DNA from: Rhodoferax sediminis
GTDB lineage: Bacteria; Pseudomonadota; Gammaproteobacteria; Burkholderiales; Burkholderiaceae_C
NCBI RefSeq assembly: GCF_006970865.1
Contig: NZ_CP035503.1
Location: 1,563,001-1,627,000 of the forward strand
Direction of reading: 5' to 3'
Length of the DNA: 64,000 bases
Shown in pieces: positions 56,058-64,000 of the stretch; the stretch's first letter is position 1; each line of letters starts with the position of its first letter. Both the position numbers and the translations under genes were made by a program. Below the pieces are notes generated by a model. The model was not told the DNA's origin and searched no databases. It saw only the letters and a program-made list of their open reading frames with translations.

Positions 56058-56264
56058 CTATTGGGTCAGCAGCCACTTGCGGCTGTCTTCGAGCACCTTG
56101 GCGGCGAGCGTGGGGGGAACAGACGGATACTGTTCCAGATACTCTTCCAGCGTCTCGCCCTTGACGATGTAATCAAACAGCGTCTTGATGGGAATTTGAG
56201 TGCCCACAAAGCACGGTACCGCCGTGAATAGCACGGAGTGAAGGTGAACGGCTGAACTGATCAT
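56058..56264 (-). CDS. DUF433 domain protein, copy 2
   Basis: 68 residues from the Met at 56264, aligned end to end with copy 1: VPCFVGTQIPIKTLFDYIVK and GETLEEYLEQYPSVPPTLAA. The upstream DNA is also similar (GCTGAACT.ATCATGAAG), so the duplication included the ribosome site. No toxin partner visible. Confidence 0.85.
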   Translation of the reverse strand: MISSAVHLHSVLFTAVPCFVGTQIPIKTLFDYIVKGETLEEYLEQYPSVPPTLAAKVLEDSRKWLLTQ

Positions 56265-56603
56265 GAAGCAACCCTCCCGGACTGATGAACGGAACGTGAT
56301 CCTAGGGGGGCACCGGTTTTCACGCAACTCCGGCGCGCGACGGTCGGTACAGCTTGCAGCGCACCATTTCGGGTGACTTTCTTGATCGGTTGAACACTTT
56401 CGGGCGCATTCCTGTCGGCGGGCGTGGCGGTCCAACTGGCAGGGTGACTATGGATTTGATAGCCACTCGCGCCCGGCCTGATTGGGCCAAGGCTTGATTT
56501 GGACTGGAATATCTGGGACCGTCTGCCAGTGCCGAATGGCGGCGGCTGGCCACTGAAAAGTCCCCGGAGAAAAACGAATTGTTACTCTTTTATTGATCTG
56601 GAT
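56265..56603. other. Gap between DUF433 copy 2 and mtfA
   Basis: 339 bases without a supported gene. It contains a weaker family A repeat (56447-56501). The stretch just before the mtfA stop is A+T-rich (GTTACTCTTTTATTGATCTG) but has no hairpin typical of a terminator. Confidence 0.5.
56447..56501 (+). repeat. 55-bp repeat family A, intergenic copy near mtfA
   Basis: ACTAT, 7 bases, ATAGC, 20 bases, GGGCCAAGG, then CTTGATTTG. The first two blocks are exact, the third partial. Confidence 0.55.
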
Positions 56604-57407
56604 TCAGGAGGGCAGCGGCCCGTTACGGTTGAAAAAAGCGTCGTACAGTGGCACCAGCGCGGGCAACTCCAGCTCGAACCGGGCGCGGTTGACAAAGTAG
56701 GCTTCGCAGGTGACCGCGAAGAATTCGACGAGAGAGGTGGCGCCATAGGCGTTGAGCCAAGGCGGCTCGCCGCCAAAGCGTTCGGCCATGATGACCTGCT
56801 CGCGAAAGGCCTGGTACGCCGGCTGCAATGTGGCCAGCCACAGGCGCTGCGCGGTGCCGGCGCTGCGCGTGCCCATGAAACCCGCGGGCAGCGGCGGGCA
56901 GCCGTCCGCCCGGCCGCTTTGCATGTCCATCTTGTGGATAAACTCATGGATCACCACGTTGTAGCCGTGCGCGGCCGAGGCACCGGCGTGGGCCACGTCG
57001 CGCCAGTTCAGCATCACCGGGCCCTTGTGCATGGCCTCGCCGGCCAGCACCTCGCTGTAGCGGTGCACCACGCCGTCGTGGTCCATGGTCTCGCGCTGCG
57101 CGAGCACCTCGCGCCGGTGAACCACGATGCCGACAAAGTCGCTGTACCAGGCCAGGGCCCGGCCGCGCTGGTCCAGGTGCAGCACCGGCAGGCAGGCCTG
57201 CGCCGCGATGGCGAGCGCGATCTCGTCGCTGATGTGCAGGCGCTCGGTGCCGTGAAATTCCTTCTGGGCCAGGAAGCGGCTGCTCAGGCGGCGCAGGTGG
57301 GCGCGCTCGGGCTCGGTGAGGCTGGCCAGAAATGGATAGCGGTCCAGGGTGCGCTGCCACAGCGCCTCGGGAATGGTGCGCGCGCGTCTGCGCAGCCAGG
57401 CCCACAT
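56604..57407 (-). CDS. mtfA: MtfA-type zinc-dependent peptidase (M90 family)
   Basis: 267 residues from the ATG at 57407. The zinc site is in YNVVIHEFIHKMDMQSG (HEFIH), with a downstream Glu in EFFAVTCEAYFVN. In E. coli MtfA binds the repressor Mlc and tunes glucose uptake; here the partner is unknown. It starts 7 bases after lpxH. Confidence 0.93.
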   Translation of the reverse strand: MWAWLRRRARTIPEALWQRTLDRYPFLASLTEPERAHLRRLSSRFLAQKEFHGTERLHISDEIALAIAAQACLPVLHLDQRGRALAWYSDFVGIVVHRREVLAQRETMDHDGVVHRYSEVLAGEAMHKGPVMLNWRDVAHAGASAAHGYNVVIHEFIHKMDMQSGRADGCPPLPAGFMGTRSAGTAQRLWLATLQPAYQAFREQVIMAERFGGEPPWLNAYGATSLVEFFAVTCEAYFVNRARFELELPALVPLYDAFFNRNGPLPS

Positions 57408-57414
57408 GTGGCGC

Positions 57415-58224
57415 TCAGGCCAGCGCCACGCGCTGCAGCCGGCCGGCAAAGGGGCCTGTTGCCGTCAGACGCAGCACTTCGGCGCGCGGTGGTGTCGCTA
57501 CCAGGTCCCAGTCGCTCAGCACCACGCGCGCCAGGCCCGCGCCCAGGTCGTGGTCAGCCGGCTTGTGGGTGTGGCCGTGGATCAGGGCGGCGGCCTGCGC
57601 GGCCTGCAGCCACTGGCGCGCGGCGGGCGTATCGACGTCGCCATAACTCACGCCGGAGCGTTTGCGCGCCTCACTTTGGTCGCGTATCGCGCGTGCGATG
57701 GCGCGGCGCTCAAGCAGCGGTTTCGCCAAAAAGTCGCGCTGCCAATCGGTACCGCGCACTTGCCGGCGAAACGCCATGTAGTCGAGGTCGTCCAGGCACA
57801 GCGCGTCGCCGTGTGTGAGCAGCCAGCGCTGCCCTGCAAACGCCAGCACGGTGGGGTCGGCGAGCAGGGTGACATGGCAGGCGTCGAGGAACTGCGTGCC
57901 GACCAGAAAGTCCCGGTTGCCGTGCATGAAGAACACGCGCAGGCGCTGCGTGGCCTCGCGCAGCACATCGGCGCAGAGCGCTTCAAAACCGGGTGCCTCG
58001 CCGGGATTGGCCGGAGCATTCAGAGCCGCATCGTCGCCGACCCACACTTCGAACAGATCGCCCAGGATGAACACCGCGCTGGCGGCGGTGCTTTGCATGT
58101 ACTGCTGCCACGCCGCGGAGGTCGCGGAGTCCGCCGCCTGCAAATGCAGGTCGGAGATGAAATCGACCGTGCGCCAATCAAAGGGAGAGGCAAGCTCCAC
58201 AAACGCGGGCACGGTCGGGGCCAT
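57415..58224 (-). CDS. lpxH: UDP-2,3-diacylglucosamine pyrophosphatase
   Basis: 269 residues, calcineurin-like fold with metal ligands in DFISDLHLQA, FILGDLFEVWVGDD, FMHGNRDFLVG, LLTHGDALC and LIHGHTHKPADH. It makes lipid X in lipid A synthesis. It lies 4 bases after ppiB on the same strand. Confidence 0.95.
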   Translation of the reverse strand: MAPTVPAFVELASPFDWRTVDFISDLHLQAADSATSAAWQQYMQSTAASAVFILGDLFEVWVGDDAALNAPANPGEAPGFEALCADVLREATQRLRVFFMHGNRDFLVGTQFLDACHVTLLADPTVLAFAGQRWLLTHGDALCLDDLDYMAFRRQVRGTDWQRDFLAKPLLERRAIARAIRDQSEARKRSGVSYGDVDTPAARQWLQAAQAAALIHGHTHKPADHDLGAGLARVVLSDWDLVATPPRAEVLRLTATGPFAGRLQRVALA

Positions 58225-58228
58225 TCGA

Positions 58229-58735
58229 TTACAGCGCGACGGCCTTCTCGATCACCACGTCGTCGTTGGGCACGTCGTCGTGGAAACCCTTGCGGCCGGT
58301 CTGCACGGCCTTGATTCTGTCCACCACCTCGGTGCCCGCCACGACCTTGCCGAACACGGCATAGCCCCAACCCTGCGCGCTGGGCGCGGTGTGGTTCAGG
58401 AAGGCGTTGTCGGCCACGTTGATGAAGAACTGGGCCGTGGCCGAGTGCGGCGCATTGGTGCGTGCCATGGCCACGGTGTACTTGTCGTTCTTCAGACCGT
58501 TGTTGGCCTCGTTGTCGATCGGCGTGCCACTCTTCTTTTCCTTCATGCCGGGCTCGAAACCGCCGCCTTGCACCATGAAGCCGGGAATCACGCGGTGAAA
58601 CACCGTGTTGTTGTAGTGGCCCTTGTTCACATAGTCGAGGAAATTCGCGACCGTGTTGGGCGCTTTGTCCTGATCGAGTTCAAGGGTGATGACGCCGTAG
58701 TTGGCGATGTGCAGTTCGACTTGGGGGTTGCTCAT
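58229..58735 (-). CDS. ppiB: Cytosolic cyclophilin-type peptidyl-prolyl isomerase
   Basis: 168 residues without a signal peptide. Cyclophilin core: [19 protein letters not shown], and [20 protein letters not shown]. Accelerates proline isomerisation. Adjacent to an exported paralogue, as often in Burkholderiales. Confidence 0.95.
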   Translation of the reverse strand: MSNPQVELHIANYGVITLELDQDKAPNTVANFLDYVNKGHYNNTVFHRVIPGFMVQGGGFEPGMKEKKSGTPIDNEANNGLKNDKYTVAMARTNAPHSATAQFFINVADNAFLNHTAPSAQGWGYAVFGKVVAGTEVVDRIKAVQTGRKGFHDDVPNDDVVIEKAVAL

Positions 58736-58738
58736 GAT

Positions 58739-59350
58739 TTATTTCACCAGGGTTGCAGAGTTGATAAGAACGGGGGTCCTGGGCACGTCACTGGGGAACG
58801 GGCCGCCGGGGCCGGTCGGCGTGGCCTTGATCTTGTCGATCACGTCCATGCCGCTCACGACCTTGCCGAACACGGTATAGCCATACGACTGTGCGGAGGG
58901 GTCCAGAAACGCATTGTCCCGCACGTTGATGAAGAACTGCGCGGTTGCGGAATTGGGGTCGTTGGTGCGCGCCATGGCCAGCGTGCCGATCACGTTGCGC
59001 GGGCCGCCCCTGGCCAGTGCTTCACGCCCTTCGTGTACGACCGGCGCGCGCGTCGGCTTTTCCGCGTACTTGGCGTCGTAGCCACCGCCCTGGATCATGA
59101 AGTTGTTGATCACGCGGTGAAAGATCGTGCCGTCGTAGTGCTTGTCTTTGACGTACTGCAAAAAGTTGGCGACCGTCTTGGGCGCCTTGTCGGGATAGAC
59201 CTCGACCACGAAGTCGCCCGCGCTGGTGGCGAATTTGACCCTGGGCGCGTCCCCGGCCCGTGCCGGGACCAAGGCCTGGCTTGCCAGCAGACCGACAACC
59301 GCTGCCGCCATCAGGGCGCGCCGCGCCACCGGAAATCCGGAAAATTTCAT
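58739..59350 (-). CDS. ppiA: Periplasmic cyclophilin-type peptidyl-prolyl isomerase
   Basis: 203 residues. A signal peptide (VARRALMAAAVVGLLASQAL, cleavage near ARAGDA) is followed by the same fold as ppi[38 protein letters not shown]. Acts on periplasmic proteins. 3 bases before ppiB. Confidence 0.94.
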   Translation of the reverse strand: MKFSGFPVARRALMAAAVVGLLASQALVPARAGDAPRVKFATSAGDFVVEVYPDKAPKTVANFLQYVKDKHYDGTIFHRVINNFMIQGGGYDAKYAEKPTRAPVVHEGREALARGGPRNVIGTLAMARTNDPNSATAQFFINVRDNAFLDPSAQSYGYTVFGKVVSGMDVIDKIKATPTGPGGPFPSDVPRTPVLINSATLVK

Positions 59351-59362
59351 TCAATCACTCCT

Positions 59363-59998
59363 TCAGGGTTTTTTGCTGGGGCTGGTTTTTGCCGCCGCTG
59401 GTGCGGAGGCCGCGGCGACTGGTGCCGAGGCCGCTGCCGCCGGGGTTGCCGCTGCCGATTTCTGCCCCTTGGCGGCGCTTGAAAACATGCTGCGGATCAG
59501 CGTCAGCTTGGGGGTGACGCTGGCGCTGGTGCTGGCATCGAGCTGCACTGCCTTGGCGTAGGACTGGGCCGCCAGCCGCGCGTACACGTCGCCCAGATTT
59601 TCATACGCGACGGCATAGCTGGGGTTGGTGCGCACGGCCATCTCCAGCGCGGCCCGCGCCTTGTCGAACTGGCTCTGGGCGGCATACAGCACCGCGAGGT
59701 TGTTGTAGGGCTCGGGCAGCTCAGGGTAGTCCTGCGTGAGCTTGGTGAAGGTGGCGACGGCGTCGTCCGTCTTGCCCGCATCGGTCAGGATCACGCCCTT
59801 GATGAAACGCATCTGCGGATCGCGCGGGTTGGTGGCCAGGTACGCATCGGCCTTGGCCAGCGCTTCGGTCTGTTTGCCCGAGCGCGCCAACTGGTTCACG
59901 TCGGCATAGTCGTCGGCGTGGGCGCTTGGTGCGCCCAGGATTGTCGCCAGGACGACAAGGCGCAAAACCTGTGACAACGCGCGGGGGATATGCTTCAT
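59363..59998 (-). CDS. Exported TPR-repeat protein
   Basis: 211 residues with a signal peptide (LSQVLRLVVLATILGAPSAHA). About three TPR units: DPQMRFIKGVILTDAGKTDD, ELPEPYNNLAVLYAAQSQFD, SYAVAYENLGDVYARLAAQ. The tail is Ala/Ser/Lys-rich. Likely a periplasmic scaffold; partner unknown. First gene of a TPR-ppiA-ppiB-lpxH-mtfA run, divergent from cysS. Confidence 0.85.
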   Translation of the reverse strand: MKHIPRALSQVLRLVVLATILGAPSAHADDYADVNQLARSGKQTEALAKADAYLATNPRDPQMRFIKGVILTDAGKTDDAVATFTKLTQDYPELPEPYNNLAVLYAAQSQFDKARAALEMAVRTNPSYAVAYENLGDVYARLAAQSYAKAVQLDASTSASVTPKLTLIRSMFSSAAKGQKSAAATPAAAASAPVAAASAPAAAKTSPSKKP

Positions 59999-60172
59999 GA
60001 AGCCTCTGTGGCAGTGTGCAGTGACGAGCCCAAACCGGGGCTATATACTGCGCAGGATTGTATCTGAGGGGTTCGCTCTCACGCCCTCAGGACCTTGCCG
60101 AACAAAACCACCACCCGGCCCGAAACACCAGAGCGAAATTCTGTTGCTGTTTCCTGACCCGTCCGAGATCTC

Positions 60173-61561
60173 ATGAGTCTGCGCATTTACAACACGCTAT
60201 CGCGTGCCTTGGAGGAATTTGTACCGCTGGAGCCCGGCCATGTGCGCATGTATGTGTGCGGCATGACCGTGTACGACCTGTGCCACCTGGGCCACGCGCG
60301 CTCCATGGTGGCGTTCGACGTGGTGCAGCGCTGGCTGAAGGCCAGCGGCCTGGCCGTCACCTACGTGCGCAACGTGACCGACATCGACGACAAGATCATC
60401 CGGCGCGCGCTGGAGAACGGCGAGACCATCCGCTCGCTGACCGACCGCATGGTGGACGCACTGCACCAGGACGCCGATGCACTCGGCATCGAGCGCCCGA
60501 CGCACGAGCCGCGCGCGACCAACTATGTGCCGCAGATGCTTGCGATGATCGCCACGCTGGAGCAAAAAGCCCTGGCCTATCGCTCGCCCAATGGCGATGT
60601 CAATTACGCGGTGCGCAAGTTCGCCGGCTACGGCAAGCTCTCGGGCAAGTCGCTCGACGAGCTGCGCGCCGGCGAGCGCGTGACCGTGCTCGATGGCAAG
60701 GAAGATCCGCTGGATTTTGTGCTGTGGAAAAGCGCCAAGGCATCCGAACCGGACGACGCCAAATGGCCCAGCGCCTACGGCGTGGGCCGCCCGGGCTGGC
60801 ACATCGAATGCTCGGCCATGGGCTGTGCGCTGCTGGGGGCGAGTTTCGACATCCATGGCGGCGGCGCCGACCTGCAGTTTCCGCACCACGAAAACGAAAT
60901 CGCCCAGAGCGAAGGCGCGACCGGCCAGCCGCTGGCCAGCGTGTGGATGCACAACGGCTTCGTGACCCGCGACAACGAGAAGATGTCCAAGAGCCTGGGC
61001 AACTTTTTCACGATCCGCGAAATCCTCGCGAAGTACGACGCCGAGACGGTGCGCTTTTTCATCCTGCGCGCGCATTACCGCAGTGCGCTCAATTACAGCG
61101 ATGCGCACCTGGACGATGCACGCGGCGCGCTCAAGCGCCTGTACACGGCGCTCGATCTGGTGCGCCCGGCGGCGGGGGCCGTGAACTGGGCGAGTCCGTT
61201 CGCGGCGCGCTTCAAGGCCGCGATGGACGAGGACTTCGGCACGCCCGAGGCCGTGGCCGTGCTGTTCGAGCTGGCCACCGAGGTCAACAAAACCAAATCG
61301 GCCGAATTGGCCAGCTTGCTCAAGGCGCTGGGCGGCTGCATCGGTTTGCTGCAGGGCGAGCCGAGCCTGTTTTTGCAGGCTGGCGCTGGGGCCGGGGCAG
61401 GGCTGGACGGCACCGCCATCCAGGCGTTGATCGAGGCGCGCGCTGCCGCCAAGGTCGCAAGAAACTTTGCCGAGGCCGACCGCATCCGCAGCGATTTGCT
61501 GGCGCAGGGCATCGTGCTCAAGGATTCCCCCACCGGCACCACGTGGGAGGCCGCTCAGTGA
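60173..61561 (+). CDS. cysS: Cysteine-tRNA ligase
   Basis: 462 residues, normal length. HIGH-type motif in [19 protein letters not shown] with a zinc Cys; further zinc ligands in HIECSAMG and [15 protein letters not shown] motif in [13 protein letters not shown]. Charges tRNA-Cys. No T-box or other leader is visible. Confidence 0.97.
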   Translation: MSLRIYNTLSRALEEFVPLEPGHVRMYVCGMTVYDLCHLGHARSMVAFDVVQRWLKASGLAVTYVRNVTDIDDKIIRRALENGETIRSLTDRMVDALHQDADALGIERPTHEPRATNYVPQMLAMIATLEQKALAYRSPNGDVNYAVRKFAGYGKLSGKSLDELRAGERVTVLDGKEDPLDFVLWKSAKASEPDDAKWPSAYGVGRPGWHIECSAMGCALLGASFDIHGGGADLQFPHHENEIAQSEGATGQPLASVWMHNGFVTRDNEKMSKSLGNFFTIREILAKYDAETVRFFILRAHYRSALNYSDAHLDDARGALKRLYTALDLVRPAAGAVNWASPFAARFKAAMDEDFGTPEAVAVLFELATEVNKTKSAELASLLKALGGCIGLLQGEPSLFLQAGAGAGAGLDGTAIQALIEARAAAKVARNFAEADRIRSDLLAQGIVLKDSPTGTTWEAAQ

Positions 61562-61574
61562 TGCGATTGAACAT

Positions 61575-61629
61575 GTTTTGGCCCTGTAGCCCAGGAAGGT
61601 GCTGCGATGCCTGCTTCTAAAAAGATAGC
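61575..61629 (-). repeat. 55-bp repeat family A, copy at the cysS/glycosylase junction
   Basis: On the minus strand: GCTAT, 7 bases, GAAGC, 20 bases, GGGCTACAG, then GGCCAAAAC. On the plus strand it contains AGGAAGG and the ATG at 61607, giving the next gene its ribosome site and start. Confidence 0.7.
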
Positions 61630-62269
61630 AACCGTGGCGTCCGCGGAACTACTCATGCCCGAATACTGGGAAGACGCCTGCAAGCACCTCACCAAAAAAG
61701 ACCGGGTCATGAAGCGGCTGATCCCGCAATTTGGCGACGCCCGCCTGCAGTCGCGCGGTGAGGCCTTCATCACGCTGGCGCGCTCCATCGTGGGCCAGCA
61801 GATTTCGGTGAAAGCCGCGCAAACCGTGTGGGAGCGCTTCGCCAAACTGCCGCGCAAGATGACGCCGGGCAACGTGCTCAAGCTCAAGGTGGACGACATG
61901 CGCGCGGCGGGCCTGAGCGCGCGCAAGGTGGAGTACCTGGTGGACCTGGCGCTGCACTTCGATTCGGGCACCGTGCATGCCGGCGCCTGGGAAGACTGGG
62001 AGGACGAAGCCGTCATTGCCGAGCTGGTCGCCATCCGCGGCATTGGCCGCTGGACCGCCGAGATGTTCCTGATCTTCCACTTGATGCGCCCGAACATCCT
62101 GCCGCTGGACGATATAGGCCTGATCAATGGCATCAGCAAGAATTATTTCTCGGGTGAATCGGTCAGCCGCAGCGACGTGCGCGAGGTGGCCGCCGCCTGG
62201 GCGCCATACTGCAGCGTGGCGACTTGGTATATTTGGCGCTCGCTCGACCCGCTGCCCATTGAATATTAG
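61607..62269 (+). CDS. alkA: DNA-3-methyladenine glycosylase II family (HhH-GPD)
   Basis: 220 residues if started at 61607, where AGGAAGG lies 7 bases upstream; the Met at 61655 is an alternative. The helix-hairpin-helix is LVAIRGIGRWTAEMFLIF and the catalytic Asp is in ILPLDDIGLING. It removes alkylated bases. The start region lies in a family A repeat, so the first seven or eight residues (MPASKKIA) are repeat-encoded. Confidence 0.88.
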   Translation: MPASKKIATVASAELLMPEYWEDACKHLTKKDRVMKRLIPQFGDARLQSRGEAFITLARSIVGQQISVKAAQTVWERFAKLPRKMTPGNVLKLKVDDMRAAGLSARKVEYLVDLALHFDSGTVHAGAWEDWEDEAVIAELVAIRGIGRWTAEMFLIFHLMRPNILPLDDIGLINGISKNYFSGESVSRSDVREVAAAWAPYCSVATWYIWRSLDPLPIEY

Positions 62270-62320
62270 GCGGCCGAATAGTAAAACTCCACGTTGAGCG
62301 GAAAACAAGGAGAACCATCG

Positions 62321-63298
62321 TTGGGCAAAAAAACATTCCTCGACTTCGAGCACCCGATTGCCGAGTTGGAGACCAAAATTGAAGAGCTGCGCTACGTGCA
62401 GACCGAGTCGGCCGTCGATATCTCGGAAGAGATCGACCAGCTGAGCAAAAAGAGCCAGCAACTCACGAAAGACATCTACTCGGACCTGACGCCCTGGCAG
62501 ATTACGAAAATCGCGCGTCACCCCGAGCGGCCCTACACGCTGGACTATGTGCGCGAGATCTTCACGGATTTCATCGAGCTGCATGGCGACCGGCACTTCT
62601 CGGATGACCTGTCCATCGTCGGCGGCCTGGCGCGTTTCAACGGCACGGCCTGCATGGTGCTGGGCCAGCAAAAGGGGCGCGACACGAAGGAGCGCGGGCT
62701 GCGCAACTTCGGCATGAGCAAGCCCGAGGGGTACCGCAAGGCGCTGCGCCTGATGAAGACGGCCGAGAAGTTCAAGCTGCCGGTGTTCACCTTTGTCGAC
62801 ACGCCCGGCGCCTTTCCCGGCATCGACGCCGAAGAGCGCGGCCAGTCGGAGGCCATCGGCCGCAACATCTTCGAGATGGCCCAACTCGAGGTGCCGATCA
62901 TCACCACTATCATCGGCGAGGGCGGCTCCGGCGGCGCGCTGGCGATCTCGGTGGGCGACCAGGTGGTGATGCTGCAGTACTCGATTTATTCGGTGATCAG
63001 CCCCGAGGGCTGCGCCTCCATCCTCTGGAAAAACTCCAGCCAGGCGCAGGTGGCGGCCGATGCGCTGGGCATCACGGCACACCGGCTCAAGGCGCTGGGG
63101 CTGATCGACAAAATCGTCAACGAGCCCGTGGGCGGGGCGCACCGCGACCCCAAGCAGATGGCCGCGTTTCTGAGGCGCGCCCTGGGCGATGCCTTCCGCC
63201 AGGTGAGCGACCTCAAGGTCAAGGAATTGCTGGACCGGCGCTACGACCGGCTGCAAAGCTATGGCCGCTACACCGACACCAAAGCCGACAGCAAATAG
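62321..63298 (+). CDS. accA: Acetyl-CoA carboxylase carboxyltransferase subunit alpha
   Basis: 325 residues from a TTG start at 62321: AAGGAG stands 8 bases upstream and the protein then begins with [16 protein letters not shown], the usual AccA N-terminus. The crotonase-fold core has [19 protein letters not shown] and [13 protein letters not shown]. With AccD it transfers CO2 from biotin to acetyl-CoA, the first step of fatty acid synthesis. tilS follows closely. Confidence 0.96.
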   Translation: MGKKTFLDFEHPIAELETKIEELRYVQTESAVDISEEIDQLSKKSQQLTKDIYSDLTPWQITKIARHPERPYTLDYVREIFTDFIELHGDRHFSDDLSIVGGLARFNGTACMVLGQQKGRDTKERGLRNFGMSKPEGYRKALRLMKTAEKFKLPVFTFVDTPGAFPGIDAEERGQSEAIGRNIFEMAQLEVPIITTIIGEGGSGGALAISVGDQVVMLQYSIYSVISPEGCASILWKNSSQAQVAADALGITAHRLKALGLIDKIVNEPVGGAHRDPKQMAAFLRRALGDAFRQVSDLKVKELLDRRYDRLQSYGRYTDTKADSK

Positions 63299-63321
63299 CC
63301 ACTGCCGTTCATGAGCAAGTC

Positions 63322-64000
63322 ATGAACACCCGGCTGCTGGACGCCATGCGGGCCTTCTCGCCCGGCCTGCCGCTGGGTGTGGCCTACAGCGGCGGGGCCG
63401 ACTCCACCGCGTTGCTGCTGGCCTGCGCCGAGAAGTGGCCGGGGCAGGTGAGGGCGCTGCATATTCACCATGGTCTGCAGGCGGCGGCGGATGAATTCGA
63501 GCAGCACTGCATCGCGTTTTGCGCACGACTCGGGGTGCCGCTGGTGGTGCGGCGCGTGCACGCGCGTCATGCGCCAGGGCAAAGTCCGGAAGACGCCGCG
63601 CGCACTGCACGTTATGAGGCTTTCAGGGCTGTAGCCCTTGAGGAGTGGGCGCAGTATGCTATTACTAACATAGCAATTGCGCAGCACGCCGACGACCAGG
63701 TCGAGACGCTGCTGCTGGCGCTCACGCGCGGCGCGGGCCTGCCGGGCCTGAGTGCGATGCCCGCGCGCTGGGACCGCGACGGCATCACCTACCACCGCCC
63801 GCTGCTGGGCGTGCCTGCCCCGGAGATTCGCGCCTGGCTGCGCGAGCGTGGCGTCGCCTTCATTGATGACCCGAGCAACGCCAACGAGCAATTCACGCGC
63901 AACCGCATCCGCGCGCGGTTGCTGCCCGCGCTCGACGCGGCCTTCCCGCAGTTCCGCGAGACCTTTGCGCGCAGCGCGGCGCATGCGGCGCAGGCGCAGG
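63322..64000 (+). CDS. tilS: tRNA(Ile)-lysidine synthetase, N-terminal part (runs off the window)
   Basis: 226 codons visible from the ATG at 63322; an ATG at 63311 is closed after four codons. The PP-loop is VAYSGGADSTALLLAC. The conserved IAQHADDQVETLLLALTRGA and FIDDPSNANEQFTRNRIR follow. Modifies C34 of tRNA-Ile(CAU) so that it reads AUA. Residues about 100-118 (AFRAVALEEWAQYAITNIAI) are encoded by a 55-bp repeat. Confidence 0.95.
   Translation, partial: MNTRLLDAMRAFSPGLPLGVAYSGGADSTALLLACAEKWPGQVRALHIHHGLQAAADEFEQHCIAFCARLGVPLVVRRVHARHAPGQSPEDAARTARYEAFRAVALEEWAQYAITNIAIAQHADDQVETLLLALTRGAGLPGLSAMPARWDRDGITYHRPLLGVPAPEIRAWLRERGVAFIDDPSNANEQFTRNRIRARLLPALDAAFPQFRETFARSAAHAAQAQ
63620..63674 (-). 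repeat. 55-bp repeat family A, clear copy inside tilS
   Basis: On the minus strand: GCTAT, 7 bases, ATAGC, 20 bases, GGGCTACAG, then CCCTGAAAG. It is translated in frame just before the conserved IAQHADDQ motif of TilS. Confidence 0.85.

Noticed and set aside
63311..63325. tilS start at the first ATG after accA
   Set aside because: That frame ends after four codons (MSKS stop). The ATG at 63322 opens the frame with the PP-loop motif.

Overview
The window looks like chromosomal DNA of a GC-rich betaproteobacterium in the Burkholderiales, most probably family Comamonadaceae (Polaromonas, Rhodoferax or Variovorax type). This rests on the gene orders (ribD-ribE-ribBA-ribH-nusB, pilV-pilW-pilX-pilY1-pilE, nrdR-glyA), on protein similarities recalled from that family, and on several short interspersed repeats that I associate with it. 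No search was possible, so the species is not assigned. Most of the window is housekeeping sequence with a few accessory patches.

Layout. 1-3000: a gabD-type semialdehyde dehydrogenase followed by a TctD/TctE-like two-component pair, all on the minus strand. 3160-6373: alaS and a TlpA-like thioredoxin. 6374-8043: a decayed MFS gene next to an IS630-family insertion sequence. 8083-12412: an aromatic catabolism patch with a MarR regulator divergent from ligA-ligB-pobA and a periplasmic binding protein, i.e. 4-hydroxybenzoate to protocatechuate to 4,5-ring cleavage. 12413-15385: a decayed small gene, an exported transglutaminase-like protein and an Nramp-like metal transporter behind a near-perfect Fur box. 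15431-20194: minus-strand RNA-modification and redox genes (pseudouridine synthase, trmB, gluQ, FAD oxidoreductase) and a LysR regulator. 20301-23406: the divergent five-gene redox set pirin-doxX-quinone reductase-osmC-pirin, with a 17-bp palindrome in the shared promoter. 23561-27043: dnaE. 27109-34945: a long minus-strand run with riboflavin genes, nusB, an aminotransferase, ybgC and tolQRA. 34996-42773: a type IV pilus minor pilin operon with PilY1. 43002-45834: nrdR, glyA and a lytic transglycosylase.

Right part. 45835-46669 is a long non-coding gap ending in a structured RNA that I propose is 6S RNA, with its own promoter and intrinsic terminator. Then come a DUF748/AsmA-like envelope protein, a cytochrome b561-YceI-YceI module, a DUF349 protein, two duplicated DUF433 genes, and a minus-strand group mtfA-lpxH-ppiB-ppiA-TPR. 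Divergent from these are cysS, a DNA glycosylase, accA and the start of tilS.

Most unusual signal: a 55-bp imperfect repeat (RCTAY-N7-RTAGC-N20-GGGCTACAG-N4-TTTT) that aligns without gaps in about ten clear and six weaker copies. Several lie inside reading frames and are translated (gluQ, tilS, DUF748 twice, DUF349). Others supply a stop codon or a ribosome binding site at a gene junction (alaS, the glycosylase gene). A second repeat twice forms the entire linker between two minus-strand genes, from the stop codon of one to just before the start codon of the next.
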